DNA of 29,701 nt from Andreesenia sp964489735. Its GTDB lineage: Bacteria > Bacillota > Clostridia > Tissierellales > Gottschalkiaceae. Under the pieces are notes generated by a model. It searched no databases and was not told the origin of the DNA. It saw only the letters and a list, made by a program, of their open reading frames with translations. Positions within the stretch are counted from its first letter, which is position 1; the number at the start of each line of letters is the position of its first letter. Both the position numbers and the translations under genes were made by a program. Positions 7,088 through 15,144 of the stretch are shown here, piece by piece. Location of the stretch: assembly GCA_964489735.1 (NCBI GenBank), contig CAZBAL010000020.1, positions 1 through 29,701 on the forward strand, read 5' to 3'.

Positions 7088-7112
7088 TCCATAAAAGATA
7101 GAGGTGATAAAT

Positions 7113-7772
7113 ATGCTCACATACCAAAAGAGCTTTTGGATAAAAGTTCTTATACCTGCAATAATTGCTACATTGAAAATGACCATTCTTGCGACTGCTA
7201 TAAGCACAGTACTGGGGTTGCTACTCGCGGTACTACTTATAATGACTAATGAAAATGGAGTAGCAAAGAATAGATATATTCATGGATTCCTAAACTTTGT
7301 AATAAATTTAATTCGTTCATTTCCATTTATTATATTAATAATATTTAATTTGCCTTTCACAAAGCTAGTTATGGGAACTTCCATAGGAGTAAAGGGTGCT
7401 ATGGTTCCGTTGATTATTGCAGCAACCGCTTTTATTGCAAAAGTTGTAGGAAATTCATTACAGGAAGTTGATCCAGATTTGATTGAAGCTATGAGATCGT
7501 TTGGATTAACAGAAAGACAGGTTATCTTCAAGGTCATGTTTTCAGAAGCACTGCCTTCTATGATATCTGATATTATACTAGCGACAATTGCTGTTCTAGG
7601 ATGTACCGCAATGGCTGGAGTAGTGGGAGCAGGAGGGGTAGGTTCTGTAGCACTTATTTATGGTTATCAAAGCTTCAGGAAAGATGTTATGTATGTTACA
7701 GTATTTATATTATTCTTGATAGTTCAGTTTATCCAGACATTGGGAAATTATGTTTATAGAAGGTTAAAATAA
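7113..7772 (+). CDS. metI: Methionine ABC transporter permease
   Basis: The 219-aa inner-membrane permease has about five hydrophobic segments. Its EAA loop (DLIEAMRSFGLTERQVIFKV) contacts MetN. A longer frame opens at GTG 7104, but that GTG is part of the sequence GAGGTG, which is the ribosome binding site for ATG 7113. The latter gives the usual MLTYQKSFW start and spacing. It completes metQNI. The gene is followed by a non-coding stretch and the terminator of the convergent operon. Confidence 0.93.
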   Translation: MLTYQKSFWIKVLIPAIIATLKMTILATAISTVLGLLLAVLLIMTNENGVAKNRYIHGFLNFVINLIRSFPFIILIIFNLPFTKLVMGTSIGVKGAMVPLIIAATAFIAKVVGNSLQEVDPDLIEAMRSFGLTERQVIFKVMFSEALPSMISDIILATIAVLGCTAMAGVVGAGGVGSVALIYGYQSFRKDVMYVTVFILFLIVQFIQTLGNYVYRRLK

Positions 7773-7830
7773 TATATAAGCAAATCTAATTTTAAAATAT
7801 TGTATATATAAGTCTGAGATAATATTATTT

Positions 7831-7870
7831 ATAAAAAAATCATCAGGCGGATAAGACTATCTGCCTGATG
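7831..7870 (-). terminator. Terminator of the minus-strand OsmF/OpuC-type operon
   Basis: CATCAGGCGGATA (7841-7853) pairs with TATCTGCCTGATG (7858-7870), a 13-bp stem with one G-U pair and a 4-base loop. On the minus strand it runs into ATTTTTTTAT (7840-7831). The plus side lacks a T run, so metI may lack its own strong terminator. Confidence 0.85.
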
Positions 7871-7940
7871 ACAAGTTACTGCTTATTTATATATAACTTT
7901 TATTATTTATTAAAGTCTAATGTGTGATATAAGATAAGAG

Positions 7941-8870
7941 CTATTTTAGCAGCTCATTGTCCACTAAAAACTGATGAACAACATCATCAATTGGTTTCTT
8001 ATCAACATCAACCTGTTCATTTAAACTCATCATAGTTTCCGTATCTATTTTTTCAATTAGCTTATTCATAAGCTCAGGAATTTCAGGATGAGCTTCTATG
8101 ATTTCACTTCTAAAAACAGGAGTTGCATAGTATACAGGGAAAACGTCTTTATCGTCTTCAATAACAAACAGATCATTAGCCTTTATCATACCATCTGTCG
8201 TAAATCCAACAGTGAAGTCACCTTCCTTACTCATTAGAGCATTGTAAAACATACCAAGTTCCAACAGGACTTTATTTTTTTCGGGAATCTCAAAATCATA
8301 AGAGTTGTATACTTTGGGCATTCCATCCTCTCTTTCGAAATACTCAGGATTAGCAATAAATTTTAGATCTTTATTTTCATTATATGCTTTTGCCATATCA
8401 GAAATAGTTTTTATATTCTCTTTATCTGATACTTCCTTAGTTGTAACAAAGCAATAAGTGTTATTTAGTTGCGAGTGGTTAAGCCATTCAATTTGATTTT
8501 CTGACTTGTCCCAAACTTTAACTTCATCGTAAACTTCTTCAGGTTTTTGTGTATTAAGATCTTTTTTCATAAACTCCATATAAGCTGTACCCGTATATTC
8601 CCAATAAGTATCTATTTCACCACTAGTTAGTGAATTTCTAATGAGCCCTTGACCTGCTAAACCAGTTTCATCCTTAACCTTATATCCGTTATTTTTTAAA
8701 TATTCATAAGTTATTTTACCTAACAATATATTCTCCGTGTATTCCTTTGAACTTACAATAATTTCTTTATCCGCAGACTTTTCTGTTGAATTACCACATC
8801 CCACGGAAATCATTGCAGTTATTGATAAAATTAAAGCAGTAGTGATAACTTTAAAAAATTTACTTTTCAT
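7941..8870 (-). CDS. Glycine betaine/choline-type ABC transporter substrate-binding lipoprotein (OsmF/OpuCC-like)
   Basis: The 309-aa lipoprotein has a lipobox (ISVGC, Cys at about residue 25). The body follows the OpuAC/OsmF pattern: IIVSSKEYTENILLG, GLAGQGLIRNSLTSGEID and YWEYTGTAYMEF. The Trp-Tyr pair in the last is typical of quaternary-amine binders, though the exact ligand (betaine, carnitine, choline or other) cannot be read. It is the last gene of a four-gene operon, 40 bases after the second permease, with ribosome binding site AGGAGAA. A strong terminator follows at 7870-7831. Confidence 0.87.
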   Translation of the reverse strand: MKSKFFKVITTALILSITAMISVGCGNSTEKSADKEIIVSSKEYTENILLGKITYEYLKNNGYKVKDETGLAGQGLIRNSLTSGEIDTYWEYTGTAYMEFMKKDLNTQKPEEVYDEVKVWDKSENQIEWLNHSQLNNTYCFVTTKEVSDKENIKTISDMAKAYNENKDLKFIANPEYFEREDGMPKVYNSYDFEIPEKNKVLLELGMFYNALMSKEGDFTVGFTTDGMIKANDLFVIEDDKDVFPVYYATPVFRSEIIEAHPEIPELMNKLIEKIDTETMMSLNEQVDVDKKPIDDVVHQFLVDNELLK

Positions 8871-8910
8871 TATTAATTCTCCTTTTCATTTTTTTATTTT
8901 AACAATCTAT

Positions 8911-9540
8911 TTATTCATAAATATAAATCATTCTAACTTTTTCTAATAGTCGATCTAAAGTTATAGCTAATAAAGCACCAAGAGAAGCTCCAACAATAAT
9001 ATATTCATTTACAAAAACACTCAATCCTCTTGATATGAGAACACCTAGACCACCAGCACCTATAAATCCTGCAAGAGTAGCTGCACTAACAGCGTATACA
9101 GTAGATATTTTCACCCCGTTTATTATATGAGACATTGCTAAAGGCAACTCAACTTGAAATAAGACCTTTTTGCTGTCCATTCCCATTCCTTTAGCAGATT
9201 CAATAATACTTTTGTCAACTTCTAGAAGACCAGATATAGAGTTTCTAATTATAGGGACTAATGATTGTGTCGCTAGAGCAACAATTGCAGGAATAAATCC
9301 AATGCCAAGGAGAGGCATAGCAATAGCAATAAAAGCAAAGGAAGGTATAGTCTGAAGTATGTTTAGAATTCTGAGTATAATTTTTAATACCATGCTGTTA
9401 CGATTTCTTGTAAAAGCAACACTCAGAGGTATAGATATTAATATACTGATTGCAATAGTTATTGAGACCAAAACAAAATGTTGAATGATTAAGTTAATGG
9501 AATCATCCTTTAAAGTTTTTATTATTAAATTTATATCCAT
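8911..9540 (-). CDS. Compatible-solute ABC transporter permease (OpuCB/YehW-like), second permease
   Basis: The 209-aa membrane protein has about five or six hydrophobic helices and a clear EAA loop, IIESAKGMGMDSKKVLFQVELPLA, as in ProW/OpuC permeases. The AGGLGVLISRGL segment near the C-terminus is also typical. It starts two bases after the ATPase stop, so translation is probably coupled. The two permeases of the operon are related to each other and probably form a heterodimer. It would move glycine betaine or a related osmolyte with the ATPase upstream. Confidence 0.9.
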   Translation of the reverse strand: MDINLIIKTLKDDSINLIIQHFVLVSITIAISILISIPLSVAFTRNRNSMVLKIILRILNILQTIPSFAFIAIAMPLLGIGFIPAIVALATQSLVPIIRNSISGLLEVDKSIIESAKGMGMDSKKVLFQVELPLAMSHIINGVKISTVYAVSAATLAGFIGAGGLGVLISRGLSVFVNEYIIVGASLGALLAITLDRLLEKVRMIYIYE

Positions 9541-9542
9541 TC

Positions 9543-10511
9543 TTATTCGCCCTCAACTTCACTGAGATAACAGCTTATTTCTTTAAATGAAATATTTCCA
9601 ATAATATTGCCATTGAGTTCAACATTTATATCATCAGTATTATTTAACATCATAATATTGAGTACATCTGAGATTGTGTTTTTGATATTGACACTGATAC
9701 CAGGCTCTGACTTTCTAAGTTTGTTATTTTTACTCAAGTAGTTTATTACGTCTTCAGCTAAAAACAGATCATAACTTTTAGACAGCCTGTTAGCGCCGAT
9801 AAATTCTTTAACAAAGTCATCAGCAGGATTTAAAAGTATGTTTTTTGGCGTATCAATTTGAACTATGTTTTTATTGTTAAATATTGCAATTCTGTCTCCC
9901 ATTTTTATTGCCTCATCTATATCATGAGTGACAAAGCAGATTGTTTTTTTAATTTTTTTCTGAAGATTTAAAAATTCATCTTGAATATATTTTCTAGTGA
10001 TAGGATCAACAGCTCCGAACGGCTCGTCCATTAACATAATTGGAGGGTCTGCAGCCAGTGCTCTAGCAACACCAACTCTTTGCATTTGCCCACCGCTCAA
10101 CTGCCTCGGATACTTATCTTTATACCCTGAAGGGTCAAGACCAACCATAATCAGCAAATCTTCAACTCTCTTTTCTATTTTACTTTCACTCCACCCAAAC
10201 AACCTGGGAACAATTGAAATGTTTTCAAACACGGTTTTATGCGGTAGTAAACCTATTTGCTGTATAACATAGCCTATGTTCATTCTCAACAAGTTTTCAT
10301 CTTTATCTCTTATATCCACACCATCGATATAGATATTTCCAGAAGTAATATCTATAAGTCTATTAATCATTTTAAGAGTAGTGCTTTTTCCACATCCTGA
10401 AGGACCAATAAAAGCGCACAGTTCACCCTCTTTAATTTCCAAGTTTAAATTTTCTATTACATAATCACTACTATCATCATATTTTTTAGAAACATTAACA
10501 AGTTTTATCAT
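9543..10511 (-). CDS. Compatible-solute ABC transporter ATP-binding protein (OpuCA/ProV-like)
   Basis: The 322-aa ATPase has Walker A GPSGCGKS (about 34-41), the family-specific QQIGLLPHKTVFENI Q-loop, signature LSGGQMQRVGVARAL, Walker B IMLMDEPFGAVDP and H-loop FVTHDIDEA. These mark the ProV/OpuA/OpuC group. The C-terminal part, about 85 residues, holds at most one recognisable CBS-like unit, whereas OpuCA and ProV normally carry two in tandem. Osmosensing by a CBS pair may therefore be reduced or absent. The ribosome binding site is GGGGTG. The gene lies between two permease genes. Confidence 0.9.
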   Translation of the reverse strand: MIKLVNVSKKYDDSSDYVIENLNLEIKEGELCAFIGPSGCGKSTTLKMINRLIDITSGNIYIDGVDIRDKDENLLRMNIGYVIQQIGLLPHKTVFENISIVPRLFGWSESKIEKRVEDLLIMVGLDPSGYKDKYPRQLSGGQMQRVGVARALAADPPIMLMDEPFGAVDPITRKYIQDEFLNLQKKIKKTICFVTHDIDEAIKMGDRIAIFNNKNIVQIDTPKNILLNPADDFVKEFIGANRLSKSYDLFLAEDVINYLSKNNKLRKSEPGISVNIKNTISDVLNIMMLNNTDDINVELNGNIIGNISFKEISCYLSEVEGE

Positions 10512-10521
10512 TAAAACACCC

Positions 10522-11154
10522 CTAATATTCTTTCACAACTTTCTTTTCTATTAACTCTAAAACTATGTCTATTATCAAAGTTGTAACGGAAATCAATAAA
10601 GTTCCCGCAATAACCATTTCCATATCTTGTCTAGCTAAACCGTTGCTTATGATTCTTCCTATATTCTTTTCTCCTATATAAGTTGCTATTGTAGATGTCC
10701 CCGTCATCATAACAAATGAAACCCTGAAACCGGAAAAAATACTTCTCAAAGCCAGTGGAAGGGATATTTCTTTTAATATTTTCATATTGTTCATTCCCAT
10801 ACCTTTAGCGGCTTCAATCACTGAAGGATCAACACTTTTGAGGCCAAAATATATGCTTCTCAGTAGAGGCATCATAGAATAGAGAACCAAAGCCACTATT
10901 GCAGATTTTCGGCCTATTCCAAGAAAGGGAATAGTGACCATGATTGAAAACAAGGCTAAACTGGGAATACAGAAAATAATGCTAGCAATATTAATAGCAA
11001 ACTTTGCAAGTTTATCATTTCGCGATATGAGAATACCCAAAGGAACCCATATTATCAATGATGCTAATAGGGAAGTTAATATCAAAGCAAAAGAGTTTTT
11101 AGTACATTCGATCACAAAGTCTTGATTTCGCAAAAAATATTCTATTATACTCAT
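10522..11154 (-). CDS. Compatible-solute ABC transporter permease (OpuC/YehY-like), first permease
   Basis: The 210-aa permease is the first gene of the operon. It has hydrophobic helices through the whole length and an EAA loop, VIEAAKGMGMNNMKILKEISLPLA, almost identical in pattern to that of the second permease. The gene order permease-ATPase-permease-binding protein resembles yehY-X-W with the binding protein moved to the end, more than the B. subtilis opuC order. The ATG is preceded by AGAGGTGAGCT. Upstream bases 11155-11420 contain a minus-strand TATAAT (11190-11185) without a convincing -35. Confidence 0.89.
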   Translation of the reverse strand: MSIIEYFLRNQDFVIECTKNSFALILTSLLASLIIWVPLGILISRNDKLAKFAINIASIIFCIPSLALFSIMVTIPFLGIGRKSAIVALVLYSMMPLLRSIYFGLKSVDPSVIEAAKGMGMNNMKILKEISLPLALRSIFSGFRVSFVMMTGTSTIATYIGEKNIGRIISNGLARQDMEMVIAGTLLISVTTLIIDIVLELIEKKVVKEY

Positions 11155-11420
11155 AGCTCACCTCTACACTTATTATTACTATATATTATAGTATATCGGC
11201 ATTAAGAATACGACATTGGTACTATAGGTAATAATTATGGATTATATTGAATTAATAAACAATTACTATAGCAAACTCATGGTTCAATTATTAAAGTTCA
11301 AAGAGAGCATAGAAATATACATAATTGATTTTATAAATATATAACCTAAGCTTCATAAGAAAATAGAATAATACTTAATATGTATTACATAATATAATTA
11401 TACAAAGAGGGGGGAATAAG

Positions 11421-12203
11421 GTGAATAGACATATTGAGGCAAATAATAAAGTAGTAGCAGCCTTAGAACTAGAGAGAAGAATTGTTGGTGTGAAGTTTTT
11501 AAGAAGTTCTGAAGACTACAAAAGGTCAGAAGTTCAAAGTGTAAAGGAAAGAATGCCTTACTGTGTTATGATAAGGCTGGTTAGTCAAGGGCATTCATTC
11601 AAAACTGATTTAGGGCATTCTGGATGTAAAGGTGCGACTAGAGCACTTGGAATGGAAAAACCATCTGATGAATTTCATACTGGAGATGAGTACCTATCAT
11701 TTGGACTGTATGAAAATTTAGAAACTGCTAAAAAGTTTGCAGATGACATGATTTTTATGGATGAAGAAATCTATGGACTAGATGCTAGACCTCTGATGGA
11801 TTTTGATGAAGAGCCAGATGTCGTAATCATAATTACAAATCCATATAATGCTATGAGGATATCTCAAGGATACGCATACAAATATGGGCATAATAATGCA
11901 TATAGGATTTCAGGGAATCAAGCTGTTTGCTCTGAGTGCACAGCAACACCATTTGTGAAAAATGATATGAACATATCAATGATGTGTGCTGGTACAAGAT
12001 ATCTTGCCGGTTGGGATGAGAGTGAGTTAGGTATTGGATTTTCAATTGAGAAGTTTATTGAGGTTGCTGATGGAATATTCTTTAGTATTAACGGTGCCGA
12101 AACAAATGAGAAAAAAGAAAAAATAATTGAAAAACTAAAAAATATTGATGTTGAATCACCAGAAATTCAAAAGGACGGTGCGTATTTCATAGACAGTAAA
12201 TAA
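11421..12203 (+). CDS. DUF169 domain protein leading an ABC-transporter operon
   Basis: The 260-aa soluble protein matches the DUF169 (COG2043) family: GVKFL near the start, MPYCVMIR, DLGHSGCKGATRALGM and the later VCSECTATPF and MMCAGTRY segments. Seven or so conserved-looking cysteines are scattered, some close together (CSEC). A metal or Fe-S site is possible but unproven; the family has no established function that I know. The GTG start sits about eight bases after AGAGGGGGG. The next gene, a permease, starts 23 bases after the stop, so this is the first gene of a four-gene operon with an importer. The protein probably processes or senses the imported compound; that is inference from position. 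Confidence 0.85.
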   Translation: MNRHIEANNKVVAALELERRIVGVKFLRSSEDYKRSEVQSVKERMPYCVMIRLVSQGHSFKTDLGHSGCKGATRALGMEKPSDEFHTGDEYLSFGLYENLETAKKFADDMIFMDEEIYGLDARPLMDFDEEPDVVIIITNPYNAMRISQGYAYKYGHNNAYRISGNQAVCSECTATPFVKNDMNISMMCAGTRYLAGWDESELGIGFSIEKFIEVADGIFFSINGAETNEKKEKIIEKLKNIDVESPEIQKDGAYFIDSK

Positions 12204-12226
12204 GTTAGCAGAAAGATGGGATATTA

Positions 12227-13012
12227 GTGAATCGAGCAATTAGTAAGAGAAAAGCTTTGATAATAAGGGTAGTGTTAATAGTCCTTGCACTCGCTTCGTG
12301 GGAGCTCCTTGTAAGAGGTGAAAGAGCTGATATTAGATATTTAAGCAAGCCATCAGATATTTTTGAAGATTTAGTGAGCTTCATCATGTCAGGAGAATTT
12401 TTTAAGCATGCAAAAATCACAATGACAGAGGCATTAAGTGGCCTTGTGTATGGGAGTCTGGTAGGCTTAATTGTAGGAATAATATTGGGTCAGTTCAAAA
12501 CTATTGGCATAATATTCAAACCAATAATTGATGCATTATATAGCATACCTCAACTGACCTTAGCGCCAGTATATATTCTATGGTTTGGAATAGGCTTGAA
12601 GTCAAAGATATTTTTAGCAGGACTACTAGTTTTCTTTCAAGTATTTTTTTCAACAATTAATGCAATAAGAGAAATGGATTATAGCTTGATTGAGTCTGCA
12701 ACACTACTAGGTGCAAATAAGCTTCAGATAATGAGAAGAATAATTATTCCGACTTGTACACCATGGATACTTGTTGGAGTTAGAGCAGGTATTGGCTCAA
12801 GTGTTGTTGGTGCAATAATTGGAGAATATATGGGTGCTTCTGCGGGCTTTGGGTGGATGATTGCATATGCAACATCGTATTTTAAAATCACGAGAGTAAT
12901 GACTTGTATATTGATATTGCTGTTTATGGGTATGTTTTTAAACAGCATGCTGGATTTACTGGAAAAAGTTCTTTTGAAATGGAATCCAGCATTTGTAAGG
13001 AGAAATAAATAG
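12227..13012 (+). CDS. NitT/TauT-family ABC transporter permease (SsuC-like)
   Basis: The 261-aa permease has about six hydrophobic segments. Typical landmarks are ASWELLVR near the N-terminus, FKPIIDALYSIPQLTLAPVYILWFG in the middle, and the EAA loop SLIESATLLGANKLQIMRRIIIP followed by GVRAGIGSSVVGAIIGEYMG. These mark the SsuC/TauC/ThiX group of importers for sulfonates, nitrate, pyrimidines and similar small molecules. The start is GTG 12227 with only a weak ribosome binding site, suggesting coupling to the DUF169 gene upstream. The substrate is unknown. Confidence 0.88.
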   Translation: MNRAISKRKALIIRVVLIVLALASWELLVRGERADIRYLSKPSDIFEDLVSFIMSGEFFKHAKITMTEALSGLVYGSLVGLIVGIILGQFKTIGIIFKPIIDALYSIPQLTLAPVYILWFGIGLKSKIFLAGLLVFFQVFFSTINAIREMDYSLIESATLLGANKLQIMRRIIIPTCTPWILVGVRAGIGSSVVGAIIGEYMGASAGFGWMIAYATSYFKITRVMTCILILLFMGMFLNSMLDLLEKVLLKWNPAFVRRNK

Positions 13013-13030
13013 AAATGAGGAGAAAATAGT

Positions 13031-14041
13031 ATGAAGAAAATTATTTTATTAATTACGCTTATATTAGGGTGTTTAGGCTTAATAACTGGATGTGGAAATG
13101 ACAGTAGCAACTCTAGTGAAAAAACAAAAGTTAAGATATCAGAATTTAGAGGGCTAAACTGGTCATCTGCTTATATAGCTGATGCATTAGGATATTTTGA
13201 AGAAGAGGGACTAGATGTGTCATATGAAATTTATAAAGATGGGCCTATAGCATTTCAAGGAATGCATGCTGGCGACTCGGACTTTTGCTTATTGTCTGCA
13301 GAACCAGTAATTAGAGCTTCGGAAGAAGGATATGAATCAATTTTTTTACTGACAAATACAGATAACAGAACTTATGCATTTCTAACACAGCCTGAAATAA
13401 AGGATATTAAAGATTTAAAAGGAAAAACTGTGTTTGCTGGCATGCCGGGATCAGCTCCATATTCATTTGTTCTTTCACTATTTGAAGAGGCAGGTCTTAG
13501 TGAAAATGATGTTAACTTCATAAACTTGGAGTATGAAGCTTCTGTATCTGCACTAGAAAATAAACAAGTAGATGGAATGTTTTTCGACATATATAACAAG
13601 GCAGAAATTTTAAAAGCTATACCAGATGTAAATATTTTGATAGATACTACAAATGAAGAAGATCATAAAAAACTATATGGTTCTAAATACTGTCAAACTA
13701 CAATAGTAACATGTACTAAAGAATTTGCTGAAAAGAACCCAGAAACAGTTCAGAAATTTACAAATGCATCAGTAAAAGCGTTAAAGTGGATAGATGAACA
13801 CTCAACAGAAGAAGTTGCAGATAAATTGCTACCATACTTTGATGGAATGACAAAGCAAGAATTGATGGATAAGTTTGAAACGGTTAAGGGGTCTTATTCT
13901 AAGACAGGTGAAATAAATGAAGAAGGTTACAAGACGGTTGAAGACTTCTGTATAGAACAGGGATTGTTAAAGGAACCTATAGGATACGAGAATATAGTTG
14001 AATCACAGTATGTGAAAGAAGCGGTTAACAAATTAAAATAA
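13031..14041 (+). CDS. NMT1/SsuA-like ABC transporter substrate-binding lipoprotein
   Basis: The 336-aa lipoprotein has a signal peptide ending in a lipobox (LITGC, Cys at about residue 21). The mature part follows the NMT1/SsuA fold: SSAYIADALGYFEEEGLDV, DFCLLSAEPV, DLKGKTVFAGMPGSAPYSF and a long helical C-terminus. This is the group that binds sulfonates, thiamin pyrimidine precursor, nitrate or riboflavin, and specificity cannot be told by eye. A good GAGGAGA precedes the ATG. It is the third gene of the DUF169 operon and would hand its ligand to the permease just upstream. Confidence 0.88.
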   Translation: MKKIILLITLILGCLGLITGCGNDSSNSSEKTKVKISEFRGLNWSSAYIADALGYFEEEGLDVSYEIYKDGPIAFQGMHAGDSDFCLLSAEPVIRASEEGYESIFLLTNTDNRTYAFLTQPEIKDIKDLKGKTVFAGMPGSAPYSFVLSLFEEAGLSENDVNFINLEYEASVSALENKQVDGMFFDIYNKAEILKAIPDVNILIDTTNEEDHKKLYGSKYCQTTIVTCTKEFAEKNPETVQKFTNASVKALKWIDEHSTEEVADKLLPYFDGMTKQELMDKFETVKGSYSKTGEINEEGYKTVEDFCIEQGLLKEPIGYENIVESQYVKEAVNKLK

Positions 14042-14066
14042 CCAATAAAAAGAGTGAAAATAAATT

Positions 14067-15071
14067 ATGAAACTTATAGAGATAATTAATGCTACAAAAT
14101 CTTTTGGCAATCAAAAGGTACTAGATGACTTTGAATTGATAGTTAATGAGAAGGAGTTTTTAACAATTTTAGGTCCATCAGGATGTGGAAAGAGCACGAT
14201 GCTTAGATGTATTGCAGGTTTCGAGTCCCTGGACTCTGGGAAAATATGCATGGATGGAAAAGACTTATCAAATATTAAATCAAGTGATAGAGATATTGGA
14301 ATGATTTTTCAGCATAGCAATCTATTTCCGACAATGTCTGTTTATGATAATATAGCTTTTGGTCTCTCAGTAAAAAAAATAGACAAAAGAGTGATAGAGG
14401 ATAAGGTTAAGGAAGCATTGAATATGGTTGAGATGTCAGGATATGAATATAAATATCCAAGCCAATTATCTGGCGGTGAGAGACAAAGAGTAGCAATCGC
14501 GAGGACATTGGTAACAAATCCAAAAGTATTGTTGTTAGATGAGCCCTTTAGTGCAATAGATGCAAAACTGAGAAAGAACTTGCAGCGCAGTCTTAGAGAG
14601 ATTCATGATAATCTAGGGATTACATCAATATTTGTAACCCATGATCAAAATGAAGCTATGATTTTATCTGATAGAATATGTGTTATGAATGAAGGGAAAA
14701 TAGTCCAAGCTGGTGATCCATCAGAAATATATACTAATCCAAGTGAAAAGTTTGTGGCGAGTTTTATAGGAAATTACAATATAATAGAAAAAAAAGATTT
14801 TCATAAACTTTTGATAGATTTTACAGATGCGAGTAGTGTTGCAATAAGACCGGAAACTATAAAAGTGCTTGCAAATGACAACAATAAATCTACATTAATG
14901 GAAGCTACAATTAATAAGCTCACATACCAATCGAGCGTAACCATTTATGAACTTATTGTTAATGGAATTAAAATAGCAGTAGAGTCCATATTTACAGATA
15001 ATATGGACTACAGTATAGGAGACAAAGTGTTTATCGAAATCGATAAATCAAAAATAATAAAATTCAAATAA
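14067..15071 (+). CDS. ABC transporter ATP-binding protein with C-terminal TOBE-like domain
   Basis: The 334-aa ATPase has Walker A GPSGCGKS, Q-loop IFQHSNLFP, signature LSGGERQRVAIAR, Walker B VLLLDEPFSAID and H-loop FVTHDQNEA. After residue 240 it continues with VAIRPETIKVL and a beta-rich tail ending in IGDKVFIEIDKSKI, the pattern of the TOBE_2 domain found in PotA, MalK and FbpC ATPases. SsuB/TauB/ThiZ partners of this permease type normally stop before such a domain. The operon therefore combines a NitT/TauT-like permease and binding protein with a PotA/Fbp-like ATPase. A strong terminator ends the operon. Confidence 0.88.
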   Translation: MKLIEIINATKSFGNQKVLDDFELIVNEKEFLTILGPSGCGKSTMLRCIAGFESLDSGKICMDGKDLSNIKSSDRDIGMIFQHSNLFPTMSVYDNIAFGLSVKKIDKRVIEDKVKEALNMVEMSGYEYKYPSQLSGGERQRVAIARTLVTNPKVLLLDEPFSAIDAKLRKNLQRSLREIHDNLGITSIFVTHDQNEAMILSDRICVMNEGKIVQAGDPSEIYTNPSEKFVASFIGNYNIIEKKDFHKLLIDFTDASSVAIRPETIKVLANDNNKSTLMEATINKLTYQSSVTIYELIVNGIKIAVESIFTDNMDYSIGDKVFIEIDKSKIIKFK

Positions 15072-15091
15072 TAGAGAAGCTGAAAATAACA

Positions 15092-15128
15092 AAGGCATTG
15101 AGATATAAAATCTCAATGCCTTATTTCT
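15092..15128. terminator. Terminator between the DUF169-ABC operon and the metallophosphoesterase
   Basis: AAGGCATTGAGA (15092-15103) pairs perfectly with TCTCAATGCCTT (15111-15122), followed by ATTTCTTATA on the plus strand. The convergent gene ends at 15145, so it may serve both directions. Confidence 0.85.
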
Positions 15129-15144
15129 TATATTTGTAACATAT

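Noticed and set aside
7104..7112. GTG start for metI
   Set aside because: The GTG is part of the GAGGTG ribosome binding site for ATG 7113.
11360..11400. Palindrome-like AT-rich stretch before the DUF169 gene as an operator
   Set aside because: The symmetry is imperfect and expected by chance in such AT-rich DNA; only a TATAAT at 11393-11398 stands out, without a good -35.
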